Of a stretch of 64,000 nt of DNA, positions 34,080-42,288 are shown piece by piece. Both the position numbers and the translations under genes were made by a program. The notes below the pieces were generated by a model, which was not told the DNA's origin, did not search any database, and saw only the letters and a list, made by a program, of their open reading frames with translations. Source of the stretch: an uncultured Eubacteriales bacterium (lineage in GTDB: Bacteria > Bacillota > Clostridia > Oscillospirales > Oscillospiraceae); contig ONGR01000006.1 in the NCBI GenBank assembly GCA_900317425.1, positions 1 to 64,000 on the forward strand, in the 5' to 3' direction. How positions within the stretch are numbered: the first letter of the stretch is position 1; each line of letters opens with the position of its first letter.

Positions 34080-35644
34080 GCAAAACGAAGAAGATCATCC
34101 TGCTGATCGCGGCGGCGCTGATCATTGCCGGCGCCGTCTTCGGCCTCATCTATCTGCGAAATAAGAACAACAAGGCCTACGTGCAGTCGGTGGCCGACAT
34201 GAACATGACCTGGGTGCTGATGAACGAGTCCTCCTACGGCACCATCTCCGACTCCGCCCGGCAGCAGATCACCCTGCAGCCCACCGACGTGGTGGCGGAG
34301 GTGTTCGCCGTCACCGGCACCACGGTGAAGGCCGGCGATCCCCTGTTCCGGTACGACACAAAATCCCTGGAGCTGACGGTGGAGGAGAAGCAGCTGACGG
34401 TGGACTCCTGCGCCGGCTCTCTGGACATCGCCCGGCAGCAGCTGGCGGCCTATGAGAAGATCGTGCCCGTGGCGGACACGCCCGATGAGCCCGACGAGCC
34501 CCAGCCCTATCAGCTCACCGCCCAGCAGAAGCTGCCCGACCAATACCACGAGGACGTGACCGGCCAGGCCGACCGGGCCTATTACTGCACCGACAAGACC
34601 CTGGTCACCGGCCAGCAGATCAACCGGTGGATCGACGAGGGCCTGGTGGTGGCCCTGCAGATCTGGGAGGGCGGTCAGCCCCCCAAGGCGGAGACGCCCG
34701 AGGAGCCCGATCCGGCGGAACCCGGCGAGGGGGAGACCCCCACCCAGCCGGAGACGCCCGCGGAGCCGGAGACGCCCCAGCCCCTGTCCCAGTGGATCAT
34801 CGACGGGCGCAACTGGCCCGCCGTGGAGGCCGACTCCTTCTGGTCCGTGGCCGACCACGCCCAGTGGTTTGCGCCGGAGCCGGAGCTCCCCGATATCCCC
34901 GACACCCCCACCTATACCCAGGCCCAGAAGGCCAAGCTGATCTCCGACCAGGAGCTGCGCATCCGCCGGCTGGAGAACTCCCTGGCCCTGGCCCAGAACG
35001 CCCTGGCCCAGGCCAGGAAAAATCTGGAGGACGCCACGGTCCGCGCCGCCATGGACGGCACCGTCACCGTCATGGGCGATCCCCATTCCCTGCCCCAGGA
35101 CGGCTCCCCCTTCTGCGTGGTGTCCGGCGCCCAGGGCGTGACCCTGACGGGCTACATCAGCGAGCTGGATCTGGCGCAGTCCCGGGTGGGCGACAAGCTC
35201 AGCGTCACCTCCTGGATGACCGGCATGACCACCGACGCCCAGATCACCGACATCGCCGACTATCCCGCCGACAACGGGGGCTATTACGGCGGCGAGGGCA
35301 ACCCCAACGTGTCCTACTATCAGTTCACCGCCTATATGGAGAACGCCGAGGGCTTCAACGTGGGCGAGGAGGTGAGCATCCAGTCCTACATCGAGGATCT
35401 GGACCAGCTCATCGTGCTGGAGAAGGTCTACGTCCGCTCCGATGAAAACGGCCACTACGTCCTGGTGGACGACGGCACCGGCCATCTGGCCCGGCGGGAC
35501 GTCACCGTCCAGAGCACGTCGGAGGTGGAGTACGTGAAGATCCTCTCCGGCCTGACGCTGGACGACATGGTGGCCTTCCCCTACGGCAAGAGCGCCCGGG
35601 TGGGTGCCCTGACCACCACCGAGATGAAGTGGAATCTGTTTTAA
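34076..35644 (+). CDS. Efflux adaptor protein, MacA/HlyD-like, extended (second of two)
   Basis: The protein is 522 aa. An N-terminal helix (IILLIAAALIIAGAVFGLIYL) is followed by a lipoyl-like half (DVVAEVFAVTGTTVKAGDPL). The coiled-coil region is interrupted by a long insert (about 135-285) rich in Pro and Glu, with WEGGQPPKAETPEEPDP. The second half (LEDATVRAAMDGTVTVMG) and barrel (LTGYISELDLAQSRVGDKL) close the fold. Only one permease is present, so the two adaptors may form a hetero-oligomer or serve different cargo. Start overlaps the ATPase stop. Confidence 0.85.
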   Translation: MSKTKKIILLIAAALIIAGAVFGLIYLRNKNNKAYVQSVADMNMTWVLMNESSYGTISDSARQQITLQPTDVVAEVFAVTGTTVKAGDPLFRYDTKSLELTVEEKQLTVDSCAGSLDIARQQLAAYEKIVPVADTPDEPDEPQPYQLTAQQKLPDQYHEDVTGQADRAYYCTDKTLVTGQQINRWIDEGLVVALQIWEGGQPPKAETPEEPDPAEPGEGETPTQPETPAEPETPQPLSQWIIDGRNWPAVEADSFWSVADHAQWFAPEPELPDIPDTPTYTQAQKAKLISDQELRIRRLENSLALAQNALAQARKNLEDATVRAAMDGTVTVMGDPHSLPQDGSPFCVVSGAQGVTLTGYISELDLAQSRVGDKLSVTSWMTGMTTDAQITDIADYPADNGGYYGGEGNPNVSYYQFTAYMENAEGFNVGEEVSIQSYIEDLDQLIVLEKVYVRSDENGHYVLVDDGTGHLARRDVTVQSTSEVEYVKILSGLTLDDMVAFPYGKSARVGALTTTEMKWNLF

Positions 35645-35661
35645 GAAAGGAGGCAGATCTT

Positions 35662-36909
35662 ATGTTGGAAAATATCCGGTCATCCCTGCGGGGCATCTGG
35701 TCCCATAAGCTGCGCTCCTTTCTGACGATCCTGGGCGTGATCATCGGCATCGCCAGCATCATCGCCATCGTCTCCATCGTGGAGGGCACCAACCGCAAGC
35801 TGGAGCGCAGTCTGGTGGGCTCCGGCAACAACGTGACCACCGTGGCATTGAGCCAGGACAGCTGGCCCTATGACTTCAGCGGCGGCGTCCCCTCCGGCAT
35901 CCCCACGGTGTCCGAGGGTCTGCTGCAGCAGGTGCGGCAGCTGGACGGCGTGGAGGACGCCACCGCCTACCGCACCCGTCAGAGCTGGAACGGCGCCTAC
36001 TATCTGGACCGTCCCCTGGGCAACGGCTCCATCCTGGGCATCAGCGACAGCTTCCTCTCCACCATGCAGTTCTCCGTGGCCCGGGGCCGGGATTTCACCG
36101 CCCAGGAGTATGCCCGGGGCGCCAAGGTGGCCCTCATCAACGAGAGCACCGCGGAAAACCTCTTCGACGGCGCCGACCCCCTGGGTCTGGCCATCGAGAT
36201 CCAGCAGGAGCCCTTCGTGGTGGTGGGCGTGATCCGGGACGAAAACGCCCCGGACACCGAGTACGACTCCCTGGAAGACTACTATATGTACGGCTACCGC
36301 AGCGGCGGCAGCCAGGTGTATATCCCCTCTGAGGCCTGGCCCATTATCTATCAGTTCGACGAGCCCCAGACCGTGGGCGTCCGGGCCGCCAGCACCGGCC
36401 AGATGGCCTCCGTGGGCAACCGGGCCGCCGAGATCCTCAACACCAACGTCTATCACGACACCATCCGCTACACCGCCGTCAACGCCATGGAGGAGGCGGA
36501 GGAACTGAAGACCCTCACCAACGCCATCCAGCTGATGCTGGTGTCCATCGCCAGTTTGTCGCTGCTGGTGGGCGGCATCGGCGTGATGAACATCATGCTG
36601 GTGTCGGTGACGGAGCGCACCGCCGAGATCGGCCTGAAGAAGGCCCTTGGCGCCAAGAACCGCACCATCCTGGCCCAGTTTCTGACGGAGTCCGCCGTCC
36701 TCACCAGCGTGGGCGGCCTGCTGGGCGTGCTGCTGGGCATCGGCCTGGCCAAGATCATCTCCGTGGTGGCGGGTCTGGAGTTTGGCGTCAGCGTGCCGTG
36801 GATCCTCATCGCCGTGGGCTTCTCCATGGTCATCGGCGTCCTCTTCGGCGCCATGCCCGCCTCCCGGGCCGCCAGGCTGGATCCCATCGAGGCGCTGCGC
36901 CGGGAATAA
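35662..36909 (+). CDS. ABC transporter permease, MacB type
   Basis: The protein is 415 aa from the ATG at 35662 (AAAGGAGG upstream). The N-terminal helix is in KLRSFLTILGVIIGIASIIAI. A MacB-type outer domain spans about 50-280. Three C-terminal helices carry SLLVGGIGVMNIMLVSVTERT, EIGLKKALGAKNRTILAQFL and PASRAARLDPIEALR, all hallmarks of FtsX/MacB permeases. With the ATPase and the two adaptors it should form a mechanotransmission exporter. In a monoderm it would expel peptides, drugs or lipoproteins from the outer membrane face. Confidence 0.94.
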   Translation: MLENIRSSLRGIWSHKLRSFLTILGVIIGIASIIAIVSIVEGTNRKLERSLVGSGNNVTTVALSQDSWPYDFSGGVPSGIPTVSEGLLQQVRQLDGVEDATAYRTRQSWNGAYYLDRPLGNGSILGISDSFLSTMQFSVARGRDFTAQEYARGAKVALINESTAENLFDGADPLGLAIEIQQEPFVVVGVIRDENAPDTEYDSLEDYYMYGYRSGGSQVYIPSEAWPIIYQFDEPQTVGVRAASTGQMASVGNRAAEILNTNVYHDTIRYTAVNAMEEAEELKTLTNAIQLMLVSIASLSLLVGGIGVMNIMLVSVTERTAEIGLKKALGAKNRTILAQFLTESAVLTSVGGLLGVLLGIGLAKIISVVAGLEFGVSVPWILIAVGFSMVIGVLFGAMPASRAARLDPIEALRRE

Positions 36910-36940
36910 TCAATCAGACGTGCGTTGCAAAACGATGCAG

Positions 36941-37047
36941 CCTGTCATTGCGAGGCCCCGAAAGGGGCCGCGGCAATCCGTATTTATTTTCCCAAGGGGG
37001 ACGGATTCCCACGCCGGTGACCCCTGTCACCGGCTCGGAATGACGGG
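36941..37047. repeat. Dispersed palindromic repeat, copy 1
   Basis: It starts CCTGTCATTGCGAG and ends CTCGGAATGACGGG, near-perfect inverted ends. Inside are GGCAATCCG and CGGATTCCCACGCCGGTGAC. A second copy at 42142-42265 has the same ends and core. Such elements are dispersed in many gut Clostridia genomes. The sequence lies between two genes and has no coding capacity. Confidence 0.85.
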
Positions 37048-37130
37048 CGTGCCGTTATGCGGCGCACGTTTTCCGTCTTGACTTCCCCCCGTTCCGGGGA
37101 TTACGATGAGAAAAAAGGAGGTGGAGGCTT

Positions 37131-37940
37131 ATGACCCATCCCATTACCCTGCTGGACGGCGCCGTGGGCACCAGTCTCTGGGCCATGGCGGCGGAGCGTG
37201 GCATCCCCAAGGTCCCGGTCTGGCAGTACAGCATCACCCACCCGGAGTTGGTGTCCGATCTGGCGGCGCGGTACGTTTGCGCCGGGAGCCGGATCATTCT
37301 GGCCAACACCTTCTGCGCCAACGGCCCCGCCGTTTCCAAATACCCCGGCTTTCGGGCGGACGAGGTGGTGTCCGCCGGCGTCCGCCTGGCCAAGGCCGCG
37401 GCGGGTGACAAGGCGCAGGTGGCCCTGTCCGTCGGGCCGCTGGAGACGGTGCCCGCTGACAAGGCGGGCCGCTTCGCCGCCGCTGCCGCCTACGACCAGC
37501 AGATGGGCGCCGGGGTGGACGCCGGGGCGGACTGTATCTTCCTCCAGACCTTCTGGGAGAAGGAGCTGCTGACCCTGGCCCTGGAGCGGGCGGCTGAATT
37601 TGATCTGCCCCTTCTGTGCGCCATGACCTTCGGCCCGGACGGCCGCACCTACGGCGGCTGCACGGCGGCGGATTTCGCGGCGCTGGCGGAGCCGTATCAC
37701 CCCGCCGCCATCGGGCTCAACTGCTCCTGCGGGGCGGAGGCCGCCGTGGCCGTGATGGCGGAATTCCGCCGGTGTACCGGCCTGCCCCTCCTCTGCAAGC
37801 CCAACATGCCGCCGGGCCACACACCGGAGGACTTCGTGTCCGCCCTGGCCCCGGCGCTGGACGGCCTCCGCTACGTAGGCGGCTGCTGCGGCACCACGCC
37901 CCAGGACATCGCCGCCCTGGCGGAGCGGGTCGGCAAATAG
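37131..37940 (+). CDS. Homocysteine S-methyltransferase family protein
   Basis: The protein is 269 aa, opening LLDGAVGTSLWAM as in BHMT and the MetH N-terminal domain. Zinc ligands are visible: one Cys in GLNCSCGAE and the pair in GGCCGTTPQDI. An A-GSRIILANTF strand is also typical. It would move a methyl group to homocysteine (or another thiol) from a donor that is not identifiable here. At 269 aa it is shorter than MetH and lacks a B12 domain, so a separate corrinoid protein or a small-molecule donor such as S-methylmethionine is possible. GGAGG precedes the ATG. Confidence 0.87.
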   Translation: MTHPITLLDGAVGTSLWAMAAERGIPKVPVWQYSITHPELVSDLAARYVCAGSRIILANTFCANGPAVSKYPGFRADEVVSAGVRLAKAAAGDKAQVALSVGPLETVPADKAGRFAAAAAYDQQMGAGVDAGADCIFLQTFWEKELLTLALERAAEFDLPLLCAMTFGPDGRTYGGCTAADFAALAEPYHPAAIGLNCSCGAEAAVAVMAEFRRCTGLPLLCKPNMPPGHTPEDFVSALAPALDGLRYVGGCCGTTPQDIAALAERVGK

Positions 37941-37943
37941 CGC

Positions 37944-37982
37944 AAAAAAGACCGGATCGAAACGATCCGGTCTCTTTTTTTT
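37944..37982. terminator. Bidirectional terminator between the methyltransferase and PfkB genes
   Basis: GACCGGATCG/CGATCCGGTC with an AAA loop, flanked by A6 on the left and T-rich on the right. It serves two convergent genes. Confidence 0.88.
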
Positions 37983-37989
37983 TGCTGTT

Positions 37990-38922
37990 TTACTCCTCCA
38001 CCTCCACGTCCAGCCCGAACTCGCCGGGCAGGAACCGGGGGCACACGTTCTCCGACGTGCAGATCACCGAGGCCGCCAGACGGGTGCCGATCTGGCAGGA
38101 GTCGGAGAGGGTCTTCCCATAGGTCAGGCCGATGGTCACGCCGGCGAAGAAGGCGTCTCCGGCGCCGGTGGTGTCCTTCACGTCCACCTTCTGGGCCGGG
38201 CAGAAGCCCACGGAGCCGTCCTCGTCCACGTAGACGGCGCCGTCGCCGCCCATGGTGACCACCATGCGCCGGATACCGGCGCTCTTCACCCGCTCGGGGA
38301 GAAGGGCCATCATCTCCTCCGGCGTTTTGTCCTCGTAGTCCTCCAGGAACAGGATCCCCGCCTCCTGGCGGTTGCAGACGAAGCAGGCCGTCTGGCGCAG
38401 GAAGTCCCGACGCTCCACAGCGATGCTCATGTTGGACACCACGGCGTAGACGTCCTTGCCGTACTTCTCGGCGCAGCGGAACACCTCCTTGACGATGTCC
38501 TTGTCCATGTCGATCTCCAGCACCACGCTGTCGGCGCCCGAGAAGATCTCGTCGCCGTGCTCTTCCAGCGTGCGGAGGATGGGCATCAGGTCGGGCCGCT
38601 TGGAGATGGCGGCGGTGACGTCGCCGTCGTTGTCGAAGATGGCCAGCCAGGTGCCCATGCCGTCCCGGGTGGCCCGGACGTAGTCGGTGTTGACCTTGTG
38701 CTTGCGCAGCTTCTCGATGACGTCCAGTCCCGTGCCGCCCCGGTCCACCAGACTGACGAAGGTGGGCCGCAGCTCCACGTTGGCGATGTCCTCCACGATG
38801 TTGCGGCTGACGCCGCCGTGGACCTGCTCCACCCGGCCGGCGTTCCGCCCGCCGGGGATATAGGCGTCCAGCGGGTAGCCCTTGATGTCCACGAACACTG
38901 CGCCCAGCACCACGATTCCCAT
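37990..38922 (-). CDS. PfkB family carbohydrate or nucleoside kinase
   Basis: The protein is 310 aa. It starts GIVVLGAVFVDIKGYP and has GGVSRNIVEDIANV, which resembles the GG-x-x-RN-x-x-E of pseudouridine and related kinases. The C-terminal active site is DTTGAGDAFFAGVTIGL with the catalytic Asp. Ribokinase, fructokinase and pseudouridine kinase activities are all possible; the RN motif slightly favours a nucleoside. A TATAAT within the 64-nt gap after ogt suggests that it has its own promoter. Confidence 0.88.
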   Translation of the reverse strand: MGIVVLGAVFVDIKGYPLDAYIPGGRNAGRVEQVHGGVSRNIVEDIANVELRPTFVSLVDRGGTGLDVIEKLRKHKVNTDYVRATRDGMGTWLAIFDNDGDVTAAISKRPDLMPILRTLEEHGDEIFSGADSVVLEIDMDKDIVKEVFRCAEKYGKDVYAVVSNMSIAVERRDFLRQTACFVCNRQEAGILFLEDYEDKTPEEMMALLPERVKSAGIRRMVVTMGGDGAVYVDEDGSVGFCPAQKVDVKDTTGAGDAFFAGVTIGLTYGKTLSDSCQIGTRLAASVICTSENVCPRFLPGEFGLDVEVEE

Positions 38923-38986
38923 AGTTCCGTCCTCCGCTCACGTTTTTGGAGATTATATCATAAATTGTCGGGGCTTGAAAGACCCT

Positions 38987-39451
38987 TTACCGACTTTTTC
39001 CGCCCCGTTCCAGCTCCAGCAGGAAGGCCTTGCGGGCAAGGCCCCCGGCATAGCCGGTGAGGGCGCCGCCCTTGCCCACCACACGGTGGCAGGGGATGGC
39101 CAGCCAGATGGGGTTGCGGCCGATGGCGGCCCCTACCGCCCGCACCGCCGCGGGGCGGCCCAGCGCGGCGGCGATGTCGCTGTAGGACCGGGTCCGGCCG
39201 TAGGGGATGGCGCTCACCTGCTGCCACACGGTGCGCTGGAAGTCCGTTCCCCGGGGCGCCAGCGGCAGGTCGAAGCCCTGCCGCCGTCCATCCAGAAACT
39301 GCCGCACCTGCTCCGCCGCCTCATCGGAAAGGGGCGTGGGCTCGTCGGGGCGGGGCCTCTCCTCCACCCACTGCAGGCGCGTCACCGCGCCGCCCTCACA
39401 GGCCACCAGCAGGAGGCCCAGCCCGGTGTCGTAACAGGCAAAGGTTTCCAT
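38987..39451 (-). CDS. ogt: Methylated-DNA-protein cysteine methyltransferase
   Basis: The protein is 154 aa, the usual size for Ogt. The acceptor site is IPCHRVVGKGGALTGYAGG with the reactive Cys. The DNA-binding helix segment reads RTVWQQVSAIPYGRTRSYSDIAAALG. It repairs O6-alkylguanine by suicide transfer to its own Cys. AAAGGAGG precedes the ATG. Confidence 0.96.
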   Translation of the reverse strand: METFACYDTGLGLLLVACEGGAVTRLQWVEERPRPDEPTPLSDEAAEQVRQFLDGRRQGFDLPLAPRGTDFQRTVWQQVSAIPYGRTRSYSDIAAALGRPAAVRAVGAAIGRNPIWLAIPCHRVVGKGGALTGYAGGLARKAFLLELERGGKSR

Positions 39452-39579
39452 CGGCCCACCTCCTTTTTTCTCACTCTACCACAGATCGCCCCGCCGGGCA
39501 AGCACCGCCGGGGCACACGGCGGCATAGAATGACCCCGGAGAGCATTTCTCCGACTACACAAAAGGAGGTCATACGCGT

Positions 39580-40338
39580 ATGATCATCGAGCTCCAAAAC
39601 GCCGCGGCCACCTACCAGGCGCCCGACGGCGAGGTGGAGGCCCTCCGGGACGTGTCCTTCGGCGTGGAGGAGGGGGAATTCTGCAGCATCGTGGGCCCCT
39701 CCGGCTGCGGCAAGTCCACGCTGCTGAGCGCCATCGCCGGGCTGGAGCGGCTGAGCTCCGGCAGCGTCCGGGTGGACGGACAGGAGGTCACCGCCCCCAC
39801 GCCTCGGATCGGGCTCATGCCCCAACGGGATCAGCTCTTCGAGTGGCGGAGCATCTGGGACAACGTGACGCTGGGCCTGCAGATAACGGGGCGGAACACG
39901 CCGGAGCGGCAGCATCACGTCCGGGAGCTGCTGGAGCGGTACGATCTGGGGGATTTCGCCCGGAAAAAGCCGGGGCAGCTGTCCGGCGGCATGCGTCAGC
40001 GCTGCGCCCTGATCCGCACCCTGGCCACCGACCCCAGGATATTGCTGCTGGATGAGCCCTTCTCCGCCCTGGACTATCAGACCCGGCTGAGCGTATCCTC
40101 GGACATCTACCGGATCATCCGGGAACAGCACAAGACCGCCCTGCTGGTGACCCACGATATCTCCGAGGCCATCAGCATGTCGGACCGGGTGATCGTCCTC
40201 AGCCGCCGGCCCGCCGTGGTGAAGGACGTCTTCGACATGGGCGGGCTGAAGGCTCTGCCGCCGCTGGAGCGGCGGGATTCCCCGGCCTTTGCCGGGTATT
40301 TCAATCAAATCTGGAAGGAGTTGGATCTCCATGACTGA
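39580..40338 (+). CDS. ABC importer ATPase, SsuB/TauB/ThiZ group
   Basis: The protein is 252 aa. Walker A is GPSGCGKST, the signature LSGGMRQR, Walker B ILLLDEPFSALD and the H-loop VTHD. LMPQRDQLFEWRSIWDNV is typical of importers for sulfonates, nitrate or thiamine precursors. AAAGGAGG precedes the ATG, and the permease start overlaps by 8 nt. No thiamine riboswitch is visible upstream. Confidence 0.94.
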   Translation: MIIELQNAAATYQAPDGEVEALRDVSFGVEEGEFCSIVGPSGCGKSTLLSAIAGLERLSSGSVRVDGQEVTAPTPRIGLMPQRDQLFEWRSIWDNVTLGLQITGRNTPERQHHVRELLERYDLGDFARKKPGQLSGGMRQRCALIRTLATDPRILLLDEPFSALDYQTRLSVSSDIYRIIREQHKTALLVTHDISEAISMSDRVIVLSRRPAVVKDVFDMGGLKALPPLERRDSPAFAGYFNQIWKELDLHD

Positions 40339-41146
40339 GCTGACCCCCTCCCCCCAGCGGCTGGCCTACCTGCGCCGGCGGCAGCGCCGGGCCCGGGTCA
40401 TCCGGGCGTGGCAGATCGCCCTGCTGGTCCTTCTGCTGGGTCTGTGGGAGCTGAGCACCCGCCTGGGCTGGAGCGACGGTTTCCTCATCAGCAGCCCCAG
40501 CCGCATGGCGGCCACGGTGGCAAAGCTGTGGCGCGAGGGACAGCTGTGGCACCACGTGGGCACGTCGGTGCTGGAGACGGTGGTGGGCTTCACCGCCGGT
40601 ACGGCCCTGGGCACCCTCATCGCCGTGTGCATGTGGTGGTCGGACACCCTGTCCCGGATCCTGGATCCCTATCTGGTGGTGCTCAACGCCCTGCCCAAGA
40701 CGGCGCTGGGCCCCATCTTCATCGTGTGGATGGGGGCCGGGATGGGCGCCATCATCACCATGACGCTGGCCATCTCCCTGATCGTCACCATTCTCAACAT
40801 GTACCAGGGCTTCCGGGGCACCGATCCCGAGAAGATCCGTCTGATGCGGACGCTGGGCGCCAGCCGGGGGCAGATCCTGCACCTGCTGGTCTTCCCGGCC
40901 AACTACGCCACCCTGCTGGCCACGCTGAAGGTCAACGTGGGCCTTTCGTGGGTGGGCGTCATCATGGGCGAGTTTCTGGTCTCACGGGCCGGTCTGGGCT
41001 ATCTGATCGTCTACGGCTCCCAGGTGTTCAACATGGATCTGGTCATGGCCAGCGTGCTGATCCTGGCTGTCGCCGCGGTGATCATGTACCGGCTGGTGCT
41101 GTGGGTGGAAAAATATCTGAATCATTTATTGGGGGTAATGCAATGA
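40331..41146 (+). CDS. ABC importer permease, SsuC-like
   Basis: The protein is 271 aa from the ATG at 40331, which overlaps the ATPase gene. It has six hydrophobic segments and the EAA-like loop RLMRTLGASRGQILHLLVFPANY that contacts the ATPase. LNALPKTALGPIFIVWMG is typical of the SsuC/TauC/ThiX group. It overlaps the binding-protein gene (ATGA). Confidence 0.93.
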   Translation: MTELTPSPQRLAYLRRRQRRARVIRAWQIALLVLLLGLWELSTRLGWSDGFLISSPSRMAATVAKLWREGQLWHHVGTSVLETVVGFTAGTALGTLIAVCMWWSDTLSRILDPYLVVLNALPKTALGPIFIVWMGAGMGAIITMTLAISLIVTILNMYQGFRGTDPEKIRLMRTLGASRGQILHLLVFPANYATLLATLKVNVGLSWVGVIMGEFLVSRAGLGYLIVYGSQVFNMDLVMASVLILAVAAVIMYRLVLWVEKYLNHLLGVMQ

Positions 41147-42135
41147 AACGAAAGCTGTCTCTTCTGCTGGCTGTGTTTGCGCTGCTGGGGGCGGCGCTCA
41201 CCGGGTGCGGCGGCAAAACGGAAACGGTAACGGTGCGGCTCAACGAGGTGACCCACTCCGTCTTCTACGCGCCGCAGTACGTGGCCATGGAGCTGGGCTT
41301 CTTTGCCGACGAGGGGCTGGACATCGAGCTGACCAACGGCGGCGGCGCCGACAAGGTGATGACCGCCGTGGTGTCCGGTCAGAGCGACATCGGCCTGGCC
41401 GGCGGCGAGAGCTGCATCTACGTCTACAACCAGGGCAAGGAGGACTATCCCCGGATCTTCGCCCAGCTGACCAAGCGGGACGGCTCCTTCCTGGTGGGCC
41501 GCACCGACGCCGCCTTCTCCTGGGACGACGTGAAGGGCAAGACCATCATCGGCGGACGTCTGGGCGGCATGCCGGAGATGACACTGGAGTACGTGATGCG
41601 GAAGAACGGCGTGGAGCCCAACGTGGACGCCACGGTGGACACCTCGGTGCAGTTCAACATGATGGCCGGCGCCTTCACCGGCGGCAACGGGGACTACGTG
41701 GCCCTCTTTGAGCCCAGCGCCACCCAGGTGGTCCAGGCGGGGCAGGGCTATATCCTCTGCTCCCTGGGCGCCGAGAGCGGCGACGTGCCCTACACCACCT
41801 ATTTTGCCACCCAGAGCTATCTGAAAGACCACGCCGACGTGGTGCAGAAGTTCACCAACGCCATCGCCAGGGGGCAGAAGTGGGTGGCGGAGCACAGCGA
41901 TCAGGAGGTGGCGGAGGCCATCGCGCCCCAGTTCCCCGACACGGACGTCAAGCTGGTGGCGGAGGTGGTGGGCCGCCTGCGGTCCATCGACGCCTGGAAC
42001 GCCGCGCCGGCCATGGAATCGTCAGCATGGGAGCGTTTGGAGACGATCATGACCGGGGCGGGCCAGCTGGCCGAATCCGATTGGGTGCCCTTCGAGACGC
42101 TGGTCACCAACGACTTCGCCGAGGCGGTGAAATAA
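41143..42135 (+). CDS. ABC importer substrate-binding lipoprotein, NMT1/SsuA-like
   Basis: The protein is 330 aa. The signal peptide ends in lipobox LTGC-GG. The body begins VTVRLNEVTHSVFYAPQYVAMELGFFADEGLDIEL, as in SsuA, TauA and ThiY-type (NMT1/THI5) proteins. GGGADKVMTAVVSGQSDIGLAG is the family ligand strand. Which of the group's ligands (HMP-type thiamine precursor, sulfonate, nitrate, riboflavin) it binds is not evident. The order ATPase, permease, binding protein with overlapping genes marks a complete importer. Confidence 0.93.
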   Translation: MKRKLSLLLAVFALLGAALTGCGGKTETVTVRLNEVTHSVFYAPQYVAMELGFFADEGLDIELTNGGGADKVMTAVVSGQSDIGLAGGESCIYVYNQGKEDYPRIFAQLTKRDGSFLVGRTDAAFSWDDVKGKTIIGGRLGGMPEMTLEYVMRKNGVEPNVDATVDTSVQFNMMAGAFTGGNGDYVALFEPSATQVVQAGQGYILCSLGAESGDVPYTTYFATQSYLKDHADVVQKFTNAIARGQKWVAEHSDQEVAEAIAPQFPDTDVKLVAEVVGRLRSIDAWNAAPAMESSAWERLETIMTGAGQLAESDWVPFETLVTNDFAEAVK

Positions 42136-42141
42136 AAAGTA

Positions 42142-42265
42142 CCTGTCATTGCGAGGAACCGGTGCGCACGCCGGTGACGTGGCAATCCGCTCTTCTAAAA
42201 AAAGAGACGGATTCCCACAGAAAAATGCCGCCCTTGCGGGCGGCATTTTTCTTCGGAATGACAGG
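42142..42265. repeat. Dispersed palindromic repeat, copy 2, with nested hairpin
   Basis: The ends CCTGTCATTGCGAG and CTTCGGAATGACAGG match copy 1, as do the core GGCAATCCG and ACGGATTCCCAC. Between the core and the right end lies a perfect hairpin (42221-42250) that copy 1 lacks. It begins 7 nt after the binding-protein stop, so it forms the 3' region of the importer operon. Confidence 0.85.
42221..42250. terminator. Bidirectional terminator nested in the palindromic repeat
   Basis: AAAAATGCCGCCC/GGGCGGCATTTTT, 13 bp perfect, with a TTGC loop. It works in both directions, for the importer operon on the left and the DUF4015 gene on the right. Confidence 0.9.
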
Positions 42266-42288
42266 CCTGTTTTGTGTTGTCCGTCTTC

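Noticed and set aside
39503..39531. TAGAAT as a -10 for the importer operon
   Set aside because: No acceptable -35 lies 15-19 nt upstream, so I did not list it as a promoter.
39452..39579. Possible thiamine riboswitch before the SsuABC-like importer
   Set aside because: The CUGAGA and ACYUGA blocks of a TPP element are not present.
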